A stretch of DNA of 36,800 bases from NCBI GenBank assembly GCA_015062925.1, contig SUTL01000011.1, positions 1-36,800 on the forward strand, in the 5' to 3' direction. The stretch comes from Methanobrevibacter thaueri. GTDB lineage: Archaea; Methanobacteriota; Methanobacteria; Methanobacteriales; Methanobacteriaceae. The first letter of the stretch is position 1. Every line of letters begins with the position of its first letter. A program made the translations under genes and the position numbers. The notes under the pieces were generated by a model, which saw only the letters and a list, made by a program, of their open reading frames with translations, was not told the DNA's origin and did no database searches. Of the stretch, positions 20,139-28,935 are shown one piece after another.

Positions 20139-23100
20139 TCACCTGATAATTAAAAATGTAATTAACTCAAATTCTTCAAGTCCATCAATGTCTTTTTTAA
20201 CAACTGCTGTTCCACCTTTTTTAAACAGGCTTTTAACACCAGTTTCTTGTTTTTTACCCAATATATCTTCAATTGTTTCAACTAATAACTCAGAATACAT
20301 TGACATATCTTTTCCATCTTTAGTATCATAGTTAAATTCTTTAACAAGATTCACTAATACTTCTTTTTTACCAAGACATAATTTCTTATAGTAATCTAAG
20401 ACTTTTTTAGATTTAATGTATGAAAATTTAACTTCTGAATCCTCACCAATATAAACAAGATAATATGGACTTAACGGATTTTTCTCTAAGTTTTCAGTTG
20501 TACCAGAAACCTGTTTTAGTAAAAATATCACTCCAGGTTCAACTTCTTCTAGAATATCTGATGGAATTTGAGTAATTGAATATATTCCTCTTGGAGCTTT
20601 TTCAAGTTCAGATTTATTTTCTTTCATATAATCCATTAATTCTATCTTAAAGTCATTGAATGTTAAATCTGTAATTGAAATTGAATTTCCAATATCTTCT
20701 AAATCAAGAACTCTATCTTGTAATTCTTCCAATTGATTTTTACGATAAGTTAAATCGTTCATTTTTTGATCATCAGAAATAATGTTTTCTTCACCTGTTG
20801 CTGACACATCTACCATTACCATACGATTTTTAACACGTGCTTCAAGGTCAATGTATTCATCAAGTTCCATGTTTGGCCAAAAGTTTACAAGTTGAATTTG
20901 TTTATTTTCAGATCCAATCCTATCAATTCTTCCAAATCTTTGAATAATACGTACTGGATTCCAGTGAATATCATAATTAATTAAATAATCGCAATCTTGT
21001 AGGTTTTGACCTTCAGAAATACAATCAGTACAAATTAAAATATCAATTTCATCAGTTGCATCAGGTTCAATATTTGCTCTTTCTTTTGATTTTGGTGAGA
21101 AATTTGTTAAAATTTCATTTAAATCACTTTGAGTAACATTAGATAAAGTTGTTTTATTTGAATCCCCACCAGTAACTAATGCAGAGTGAACTCCAAATTC
21201 ATCTAAAGCCCATGAGTTAATATTTTTATATAAATATTTTGCAGTATCAGCAAATGCTGTGAAGATTATAATTTTTTTATTTCCAGGGTTAATCGGATTG
21301 ATAATTTTATTTTTAATCTTTTCTTTTAAATCAGATAATTTTTTATCTCTATCTGGAGTAATTTCATTAGCCTTTTTAAGTAACTCTTCAAGTTTGATTT
21401 TATCTAACTCTAAATCTCCTCTCCATTTAAGTTCATCAATATCCTGAAGCAAAACCTTCCTTTTCTTACCAATCATTAAATTATCCCAATCTTCATCATC
21501 ATCTTCTAAGTTAATGTTATTGATACCTAAATCAGGATTATAATCAACCCCTTTATCTAATTTCTTTAAAGTATCATCAATTAAATAAAGAATCCTTTGT
21601 GTTGTAAGTTTAAATGCATGAATAGAACTTTCCATACGTTTCAGGAGATTGATTCTCATCAAATGGGTTACATTAACATCACGGTCTAGTTGTTTAAATG
21701 TTGAACCCCTACCTACAACCATATCATATTTTTCTTCATATTCGTGTTTTTTATCTAATCGAATATATCTCATTGGAGAATATATTGCCATTTCTAGACT
21801 TGAAATATCTCTATTAATTGATTCCAGGGGTGGAAACATCTCTTCCGTATCAATTTCTGATTTTACATTAATAGGCCGTAGCCTTTCTGGGAAATCTCCA
21901 ATTTCAGCTAAATCATAATATTTTTCAATATGTCTTCTTGAACGTGCAATAGTTAATGTATCTAATAATTGGAAATAATCTAAATCAATTGTATCTACAA
22001 AACTAGCTCCAGTTCTTTCTGATTCAGGCTTTTTAGACCATTTATTAAAAGCCATCTGTGCATTTTTAAGTGTTGTTTCAATACTTTTAATACCTGCATC
22101 AACTAATGCATCATCTTGGTCTTCTGTAATAAATGCAATCTGATTTTTAATATCAGTCATTTTATTGTTAACAGGTGTAGCAGATAACATTAACAAACGT
22201 GTTTTATGTCCTCCTTTAATGATTTCATTCATTAATTTTTGATAACGTGTTGTGCGATCTTTAACAGCTGGATTGTTTCTAAAGTTATGAGATTCATCAA
22301 TAACAACTAAATCATAATTTCCCCAGTTAATTGTTTTAAGGTCAATATCCCCAGACATTCCTCTTTCACGACTTAAATCTGTGTGATTTAGCACATCATA
22401 GTTAAATCTGTCATCAACAAAAATGTTTCTTTTATCATTTTTAGTGTATATTGTCCAGTTGTCTCTGAGTTTTTTAGGAACTAATACTAAAACACGGTCA
22501 TTTCTTGACTCATAATACTTGATTACTGCTAGTGCTGTGAAAGTCTTACCTAAACCAACACTATCCGCTAAAATACAACCATTGTATTTCTCAATTTTAT
22601 CAATTACACCAATAGCGGCGTCTTTTTGGAATTTATATAATTTATTCCAAATTTGAGATTCTTTTAGGTTGTTTCCTTTACGAACAATATTATCTTCATC
22701 CAATGAATCCAATTCATTAGAAAAAATATTATAAAGTGATAAAAAGTAAATAAACTCTGCAGGATTTTCCTTGTGCATTGTCTGCATCTGATTTAAAACT
22801 TCCTCTTTAACATCTTCTAAATAATCATCATTTTCCCATAAGAAGTTAAATTGCATTAATGATGATTGTGTGAAATCTTTTCCATAAACGCACTGGTTCA
22901 TGTCTTGTCTGTCTGATTTTTTTAATCCTAATCCCGCAATTGTAAAATCAACAGTTCCATTAATGGCAATATCAGTATCATCACCATTATCAACACAAAT
23001 CATACGTGGCTGTGCTTCATTAGGAGTTTTAAATGATTTTATTTCAACTTTCTCACGAATCCATTCAGAACATTCTTTAGAAATAGATCCCTGTGTTAAT

Positions 23101-23399
23101 TCATTTTTAAGTTTAATTTCATAATCTCCTCCAAAAATAGAGTTATTATCAATGTAGTATTGGCGTGATTCTTTAGTATTATCTTTTAAAAAACTAGGTT
23201 TTGTGTAAATAAAACGCATATTGTCAATTTTATTTAAATCTTTTTTAAGATTATCATAAGCATACATTGAAAATAATGCTGAAATAACTGAAAGCTTAGA
23301 ACCTTTTTTAATGTTTTCAGTTAGTTCCTGATAAACAAAATTAAACTTGTTATCTAAAATTTTAGGAGCTTTCACAGTCAATTTAACCAACCTTAACAA
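20139..23399 (-). CDS. SNF2/HepA-type superfamily 2 helicase with N-terminal extension (possibly PLD-like); true start may lie downstream of 23399
   Basis: ILADSVGLGKTFTALAVIKYY, LVVIDESHNFRN, RLLMLSATPVNNK, ILICTDCISEGQNLQDCDYLINYDIHWNPVRIIQRFGRIDRIGS. Listed start is TTG. Confidence 0.88.
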   Translation of the reverse strand: MLRLVKLTVKAPKILDNKFNFVYQELTENIKKGSKLSVISALFSMYAYDNLKKDLNKIDNMRFIYTKPSFLKDNTKESRQYYIDNNSIFGGDYEIKLKNELTQGSISKECSEWIREKVEIKSFKTPNEAQPRMICVDNGDDTDIAINGTVDFTIAGLGLKKSDRQDMNQCVYGKDFTQSSLMQFNFLWENDDYLEDVKEEVLNQMQTMHKENPAEFIYFLSLYNIFSNELDSLDEDNIVRKGNNLKESQIWNKLYKFQKDAAIGVIDKIEKYNGCILADSVGLGKTFTALAVIKYYESRNDRVLVLVPKKLRDNWTIYTKNDKRNIFVDDRFNYDVLNHTDLSRERGMSGDIDLKTINWGNYDLVVIDESHNFRNNPAVKDRTTRYQKLMNEIIKGGHKTRLLMLSATPVNNKMTDIKNQIAFITEDQDDALVDAGIKSIETTLKNAQMAFNKWSKKPESERTGASFVDTIDLDYFQLLDTLTIARSRRHIEKYYDLAEIGDFPERLRPINVKSEIDTEEMFPPLESINRDISSLEMAIYSPMRYIRLDKKHEYEEKYDMVVGRGSTFKQLDRDVNVTHLMRINLLKRMESSIHAFKLTTQRILYLIDDTLKKLDKGVDYNPDLGINNINLEDDDEDWDNLMIGKKRKVLLQDIDELKWRGDLELDKIKLEELLKKANEITPDRDKKLSDLKEKIKNKIINPINPGNKKIIIFTAFADTAKYLYKNINSWALDEFGVHSALVTGGDSNKTTLSNVTQSDLNEILTNFSPKSKERANIEPDATDEIDILICTDCISEGQNLQDCDYLINYDIHWNPVRIIQRFGRIDRIGSENKQIQLVNFWPNMELDEYIDLEARVKNRMVMVDVSATGEENIISDDQKMNDLTYRKNQLEELQDRVLDLEDIGNSISITDLTFNDFKIELMDYMKENKSELEKAPRGIYSITQIPSDILEEVEPGVIFLLKQVSGTTENLEKNPLSPYYLVYIGEDSEVKFSYIKSKKVLDYYKKLCLGKKEVLVNLVKEFNYDTKDGKDMSMYSELLVETIEDILGKKQETGVKSLFKKGGTAVVKKDIDGLEEFELITFLIIR

Positions 23400-23425
23400 T
23401 ATTGTTAACTAGTTATAATATTGTT
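23395..23425. promoter_or_regulatory. Palindromic operator candidate between helicase operon and divergent RHH genes
   Basis: AACAATATT GTTAACTAGTTAT AATATTGTT: 9-bp inverted arms; AACAATATTGTT and AACTAGTT inside it are each perfect palindromes. Confidence 0.4.
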
Positions 23426-23488
23426 GTGAATGCAATATAAGTTTTTATATTATAAACTTATTTATCCAATGAATATATAACTAAAATT

Positions 23489-23635
23489 ATGTCAGAGACA
23501 AGTAAAACTACAATAAATATACCAAAAGATATGAAAAAAGAATTGAAAAAGATTGCTATTGATGAAGATACTTCTCTTTCAGGTTTAATTTTAAAAATGA
23601 TTGAAGAAGATTTAAAAAATAGAAAAACTGAATAG
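23489..23635 (+). CDS. Small ribbon-helix-helix (CopG/Arc-like) protein
   Basis: Manual translation MSETSKTTINIPKDMKKELKKIAIDEDTSLSGLILKMIEEDLKNRKTE*; canonical RHH pattern. Not in supplied ORF list (too short). Confidence 0.7.
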   Translation: MSETSKTTINIPKDMKKELKKIAIDEDTSLSGLILKMIEEDLKNRKTE

Positions 23636-23640
23636 ATATC

Positions 23641-23784
23641 ATGACTGAGATGAAAAAAACTACATTTAAAATGCCTGTTGAGTTAAAAAATCAGGTGAAA
23701 TTATTGGCAAAAAAGCAAAATACTACAATGCAGACTTTAATTTTGGAAATGCTTAGGGAAGGTTATGAATCAAGAAAAAAATAA
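23641..23784 (+). CDS. Second small ribbon-helix-helix protein
   Basis: Manual translation MTEMKKTTFKMPVELKNQVKLLAKKQNTTMQTLILEMLREGYESRKK*; 5 nt after the first RHH stop. Confidence 0.7.
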   Translation: MTEMKKTTFKMPVELKNQVKLLAKKQNTTMQTLILEMLREGYESRKK

Positions 23785-24147
23785 ACCCTAACATTTCTGT
23801 GCTTTAATTTGTAAAATAAAATTAGCATGCAAATTTTCTACAAATTATTTTTTAAAACTGCTTCTTCATACAATTCTGAATTAATTTTAACTTTATTTTT
23901 TCTTAAAATATTTTTTAATGACTTAGTGCAAATAAAACAATCAAAAACTTGATTATTTGTAATTGAAATTCTACATAATCTATTAAGTGTGAACTAGAGA
24001 TTTAGAATCAATTTTCATTTTATATAAATCCACTTTAAAATTGTCATCTAATTGTTTTTCATTTTTTGTTAAATGTAGGTATTAAAGAATTATAATCTGA
24101 GAAAAAGTTTTTTCTAATATGATATTTAAAATTAATAATTGATTATT

Positions 24148-25215
24148 ATGTTAAACGATTTAAGTATGTTAAATGGGATTGATTTTTCTAAAAAATATGT
24201 TAATAGTGATGGATTACGATCTGGCGATTTAGACAATATTCTTTCTAAACAAAAAAATAAATGTACATTTGATTTACCCTCACCAATTAGTGATAATAGT
24301 ACTGTTGACGATTTTCCGGATTTAAATTATGCAATATTATATGCTCATTATTTAGGGGATATCAATTCTCAATGTTATATTTTTATTAATGTAAATGCTG
24401 ATGAGATTGAAAGGAGAAGATTCCAAAAACATGTGATTAATATTGCTATTAATAGTGGTCATTTAATCGATATGGGTGGTAATTGGGGTCTTGATGTTAC
24501 AGAACAAGATTTAAATTATTTTTTTAATATGGAAGAGTTAAAAGATGTATTATATAAATATAAACTAAAAAGGTCAGGTAATAAATCTGTTTTAATTAGT
24601 AGGATTACAGAAAATTTAACACAGGAACAAATAAACTATGAATTCCCACCTGAATTATGGGATTATCAATTTAAAGTAACAGAATCTGGCATAGATTACG
24701 TTAAAAGGTTTAAATATATTGAAATGGTCCCTTTTAATTTTACATTTGAAGAATATTTATTATTATGTGAAAAAAATCCTCAATATTCTTCAAAAGATAT
24801 CATTTTTTGTTTATGTTATCAGGATTGGTTGCAATTGGGAGAAAATCGATTTTCTACAATTAAATTATTGAACATTGATGAAATTAATAGATATTGTAAA
24901 CAGGAATTTATGGAATCTTTCTATAGTGACTCAGAGTATATTATTCCCCTTTATGAAAAAATCATATCTGGTTGTTTGAGTGGAGACATTGGATTTTACA
25001 AAGAAGAGTTTGATGTGTACATGAAGGAGGTTGCTTGCGAACCTAAAGATAATCTTGAATTATTTGAAAATGAAGCTAATAAATATTTTAGAAATTATGA
25101 GTATGAAAAAGCTTTAGAATATTATTTAAAAGCTCAAGAAGTATCTCCATTAGAAAATCATTTTCAACAAGATATAGAATTATGTAAAGAGAAAATCAAT
25201 AAAAAGAATTATTAA
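24148..25215 (+). CDS. Hypothetical protein with SAP-like motif and C-terminal TPR-like segment
   Basis: MEELKDVLYKYKLKRSGNKSVLISRITENLT resembles SAP; FENEANKYFRNYEYEKALEYYLKAQEVSP resembles a TPR. ATG at 24148 preferred over TTG 24139. Confidence 0.65.
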   Translation: MLNDLSMLNGIDFSKKYVNSDGLRSGDLDNILSKQKNKCTFDLPSPISDNSTVDDFPDLNYAILYAHYLGDINSQCYIFINVNADEIERRRFQKHVINIAINSGHLIDMGGNWGLDVTEQDLNYFFNMEELKDVLYKYKLKRSGNKSVLISRITENLTQEQINYEFPPELWDYQFKVTESGIDYVKRFKYIEMVPFNFTFEEYLLLCEKNPQYSSKDIIFCLCYQDWLQLGENRFSTIKLLNIDEINRYCKQEFMESFYSDSEYIIPLYEKIISGCLSGDIGFYKEEFDVYMKEVACEPKDNLELFENEANKYFRNYEYEKALEYYLKAQEVSPLENHFQQDIELCKEKINKKNY

Positions 25216-25301
25216 ATATTTAAATTCAGAGATTATACTTTTAATCAACATAATCTCTCTTTAAAAAACCTTTTATATATTAACACAGCATACTCATAAT
25301 T

Positions 25302-25691
25302 ATGATTGAAGCAGATTACAATAAATGGTTAAACTACCACAGAGATACTGAAAATTTTGAAACCTTATCAGAACCTATTAAAAAAGCAATATATAAAATG
25401 GAACAAGAATTTAAGGATAATGAAGAAGTAGAATTAACTAATGTCTCATTATATGATAATGGGTTTGAATTGAATTTTGATTGGTTAGGATATCATGAAG
25501 AATGTGTTAGAGCCGGCCAAATTATCTTTGAAGCTTGCGAACATGATAAAGATGAAAATCCTGACTATGATGATTTTTATGATATGGGTCAAGAAAGTGT
25601 TGGTAGAGCTGGATATGAGGAAATGCATCAAAAAATATGTGATTATCTAAATCCTCAAGTTTCAAGTGATAGTATAAAGATTAATATGTGA
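25302..25691 (+). CDS. Hypothetical acidic protein
   Basis: 129 aa ORF, ATG start, no recognised motif. Confidence 0.6.
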   Translation: MIEADYNKWLNYHRDTENFETLSEPIKKAIYKMEQEFKDNEEVELTNVSLYDNGFELNFDWLGYHEECVRAGQIIFEACEHDKDENPDYDDFYDMGQESVGRAGYEEMHQKICDYLNPQVSSDSIKINM

Positions 25692-25754
25692 TGAATATTG
25701 GATTAAATTGATTTAATGCATTGCAAATTTAAATGATTTAATTTGGTGAGATTT

Positions 25755-26765
25755 ATGGCAAAAAAAGATAAAAAACAAGAAGATGAATGTTTAAAGAACG
25801 CAAAACCATTAAAACCACCGGAACATACAGAATTTCCATTTTTAACTTATGGTTTTTTTAAACCGAATCAATTAGCTTTTAATCAAATAAAACATCTTAC
25901 TAAAAAAAATGTAACTCCAGTTTATATTGAAGCTACATTAAAACACGTAAATGGCATGCCTGTATTAATTAAAGAATTTAACACATGGAATGAACCTATT
26001 AAAGGGTATGTACTGAAATTTAGAAAAAAGAAAGGAAAAACTGCTTATAATTATATTAGTAATACAAAGGATATGCATATATATTCATGGGAAACTATAA
26101 AATTCAAAGGAGAACAAGTGAATGTTTTAGTTAGTGCAAATCCTAAAAAAATGGAAAACTTGTATAAAGACCCTGATTTATCTCCAACAGCACGAAATTC
26201 ATATGATTATAACTGGTTAAATGACAATGTTTACAGATATACATTTAAATTTTTAAATTCTCGTTTAGATGAGTTATGTTCAGAAATTTATTATACTCAA
26301 GAAAATGATTTTGATAAACTAGCACTATTATTTATGGAGGCCCAATCACTGTATATGGTATTATGGTCTGCAATTGATAGATTTTTAACATTTAGATATA
26401 CATTAAGACAAGGTGATAATGTTAAGAGTTTAGCTAAAGAAAGATATTTTAAAGAAGCTTTAAAAGAATGTGTGGATTATACAGACACAATTACTTCAGC
26501 TCAAAATTTAAAACAAGTTACACTAAATCGTAATGACCCTCTTTGTTCAGCTTATTATTACTATACTTTAAGAAATAATATTGTACATAATGGAAAAGAA
26601 AATGTTAAAGAAGTTAAAAAACTAGTTAGAGCATTACATGACCTGACATCAATATTTGATAAGGTTACAGTAGCTGTAAAAAAAGAAGGAGAAAAGAATT
26701 TAGCAGAATACTCTCCAGGTTTCGATAATGACTTTGAGGCTCGTAAAAATAAAATAAAATTCTAA
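25755..26765 (+). CDS. Hypothetical protein with C-terminal HEPN-like helical region
   Basis: YYYYTLRNNIVHNGKENVKEVKKLV contains an Rx4H (RNNIVH) HEPN-type motif; ATG at 25755 preceded by GGTGA. Confidence 0.55.
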   Translation: MAKKDKKQEDECLKNAKPLKPPEHTEFPFLTYGFFKPNQLAFNQIKHLTKKNVTPVYIEATLKHVNGMPVLIKEFNTWNEPIKGYVLKFRKKKGKTAYNYISNTKDMHIYSWETIKFKGEQVNVLVSANPKKMENLYKDPDLSPTARNSYDYNWLNDNVYRYTFKFLNSRLDELCSEIYYTQENDFDKLALLFMEAQSLYMVLWSAIDRFLTFRYTLRQGDNVKSLAKERYFKEALKECVDYTDTITSAQNLKQVTLNRNDPLCSAYYYYTLRNNIVHNGKENVKEVKKLVRALHDLTSIFDKVTVAVKKEGEKNLAEYSPGFDNDFEARKNKIKF

Positions 26766-27079
26766 TCTTAAAAAAAATAGTTTTTACAATATCTAAGTAA
26801 ATATTGCTATATATTTTTAACTTTCAATAGTTATTTTTTCCATATCTATAATAAAATCCTCATCAACGAAATGATTGTGCCATTCTTGATGTTCTTCATC
26901 TATAAAATCTGCAAAAACTAATTCATCACCAATATCTTCAAATCTAGATTCAATACTATTTAATAATTCTTTAAAAAGAGTATAATCTTCAGTTTCTTTT
27001 CCATAAGGATTTTTAGGAAGTGAATTTTTTAAATCGCTTCCTTCATAAAATTCAATAATCTTTCCATAAATAACACCAA

Positions 27080-27316
27080 TTAATACTCGTCTTTTTCTTT
27101 ATCTTTTTCAATAATTAAATAAGACAATTCTGCTAAATATGCATTGTTCATTCTATAAACAACTTCAGGACTTGGTTCAATCATATAATCTTCTTCAGGT
27201 ATCTTGCCTTTTTCATATCTACGAATGTCTCGTATAAGTTCGTCTCGTTCTTTTATGATTTCTTCAAGTGTAGCATTTTCTAATGATTTTCTAAAAGTTG
27301 CTGGATCAATCATCAT
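27080..27316 (-). CDS. Hypothetical 78-aa protein
   Basis: ATG start, ends 7 nt before the EEP-family ORF begins on the same strand. Confidence 0.5.
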   Translation of the reverse strand: MMIDPATFRKSLENATLEEIIKERDELIRDIRRYEKGKIPEEDYMIEPSPEVVYRMNNAYLAELSYLIIEKDKEKDEY

Positions 27317-27322
27317 TGTATT

Positions 27323-28081
27323 TTACTCATGAATTTCAAAAATAATTGGCATATGATCACTTAATTTAATCCATTTTTCAGCATCACCAATTTTAAAATC
27401 AATAATCTTGTTTTTAGCGGTATATACATAATCAATGTGATATGGTTGGTCTAAATTCTTTGATTGATAAAATGTAAATTGTGTTTCTTTTCCCTGTTTT
27501 TCACCAGTTAATTCATGATATGCACTATATAATCCTTTATTATTGAGTTTTTTATTTAAATTTGATTGATTTTTAGCATTTCCTTCATTGTCTTTAGCTT
27601 TATGTAAGTTATCCCATATTGCATTGCTGTTGAAGTCACCGCACATAATGAGGTTTTCATCAAATAAATCGGTATTTGCATCAAAATAGCTATGAATCAT
27701 TTGAACGTATGGTGGCAATCCTTTTTCTTTATCCTTATTCATTGCCCAAACTCCTAGTAAATTGAATGAATCATTAACTCTTAAAGCAATAAAGTTTTTA
27801 AATTTATTATCTTGTACTTTGATTGGTTCTAGTTTAATATCTTGTTTTGCAAATATTCCAAGACCTTTGAAATGATAATCACCAATCCAAAAATAGTTAC
27901 TCTCCATTAAATCAGCTATTATTTTTCTATATTCATTATATTTTGGACGTGAATCACCAGGGTTTTCACATTCAGCAATTACATAAATATCTCCGTCCAG
28001 ATAATTTTCTGAATCCTCATCAATAATGGATTTAATTGTTTCTCTAAAACTACCATTACAGTTCCAACTGATAATTTTCAT
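27323..28081 (-). CDS. Endonuclease/exonuclease/phosphatase (EEP) family protein
   Basis: MKIISWNCNGSFRE, IYVIAECE, LIMCGDFNSNAIW, HIDYVYT, LSDHMPIIFEI: canonical EEP motifs. Confidence 0.88.
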   Translation of the reverse strand: MKIISWNCNGSFRETIKSIIDEDSENYLDGDIYVIAECENPGDSRPKYNEYRKIIADLMESNYFWIGDYHFKGLGIFAKQDIKLEPIKVQDNKFKNFIALRVNDSFNLLGVWAMNKDKEKGLPPYVQMIHSYFDANTDLFDENLIMCGDFNSNAIWDNLHKAKDNEGNAKNQSNLNKKLNNKGLYSAYHELTGEKQGKETQFTFYQSKNLDQPYHIDYVYTAKNKIIDFKIGDAEKWIKLSDHMPIIFEIHE

Positions 28082-28285
28082 TATAATTCAATCCTTTTAT
28101 ATCTTTAATTATATTAATGTTTGAAACATTAGTTAATTAATACTATTTTTGAAATGATTAAAATTAATTTTTATGTAATTTAATTCTTAATTTCAATTAT
28201 AAATAATATTAACACACAATATTGTATTGTAAAACAAAAAAACATGGTTTGGTCGCTTCTGTTTTTTTAGTTTTAATTAAAATTA

Positions 28286-28359
28286 GGGAAAATAAGTCAA
28301 AATAATTCCTTGTTTTCGAACTGTTCCTGTTCTAACCCTTATACTGACTTATTTTTCCC
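28286..28359. repeat. Inverted repeat, ~14-bp arms (GGGAAAATAAGTCA / TGACTTATTTTTCCC)
   Basis: Arms at 28286-28299 and 28345-28359, one extra T in the right arm; ~45 nt internal. Confidence 0.65.
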
Positions 28360-28405
28360 CCAAATCCTTTATTTTTTGTGCCGATGAAAAGTAAAAAGTC
28401 GGTGA

Positions 28406-28798
28406 TTATTTTGAAATATTAAATGAATCATTCACTCTAACTGCAATGAAGTGTTTTAAATCTTCATTACTGTTTGGAATTTCCTCAAGAGTGATGCCCT
28501 CTTTTGCAAATATTCCAAGTCCCTTATAGTGCAGGTTTCCTGTCCATAAGTAGTTGTCTCCTGCAAATTCCCTGTAATCTTCGTTTTTTGATTCTGCAGG
28601 ATTTTCATATTCCTGAATTACATAGATATCTGCATCTTCAGAGATTATTTCCTTAAACTTTTCGCGGAACTTGCCGTTGCAGTTCCATGAGACTATCTTA
28701 ATCTGGCTTTCATCAAGCCATCTTGTAAGCAGCTTTTCAAATTCTTCAATGCCTTCAGGATTATCTTTACTACCAGCAAAGTATTCTGTAAATTTCAT
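28406..28798 (-). pseudogene. C-terminally truncated EEP-family paralog
   Basis: IKIVSWNCNGKFREKF...IYVIQEYENP...HYKGLGIFAKEG...HFIAVRVNDSFNISK*; matches the intact neighbour up to RVNDSFN, then lacks the GDFN, HIDY and SDH motifs. Confidence 0.8.
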
Positions 28799-28935
28799 AG
28801 ATTTTTATCTGATCCTTTGACCAACTTTCCGGAATCTCATCTATATTAATCAAATTAACCACCTTCAGTAAACTATCTATTGAATGATAATAATATAACT
28901 TGTGTATAAATATGATTATCATTAAATATACTAAT

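Noticed and set aside
3095-23124. Plus-strand ORFs inside the minus-strand island genes (e.g. 3095-3364, 14373-14732, 17281-17664, 21649-21918, 22900-23124)
   Set aside because: Antisense to strongly supported coding sequences; low-complexity translations (Ser/Phe/Ile rich) typical of reverse-frame artefacts.
10643-23399. Calling the operon BREX or DISARM because of helicase + methyltransferase + DUF genes
   Set aside because: No BrxL/PglZ/BrxC or DrmA/DrmB-like genes are visible; mod and res are clear Type III subunits.
26817-27085. Minus-strand open stretch ending at 26817 (VLIGVIYGKIIEFYEGSDLKNSLPKNPYGKETEDYTLFKELLNSIESRFEDIGDELVFADFIDEEHQEWHNHFVDEDFIIDMEKITIES*)
   Set aside because: Reads like real protein but has no ATG/GTG/TTG start in frame; may be a relic or use a rare start. 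Not supported enough to annotate.
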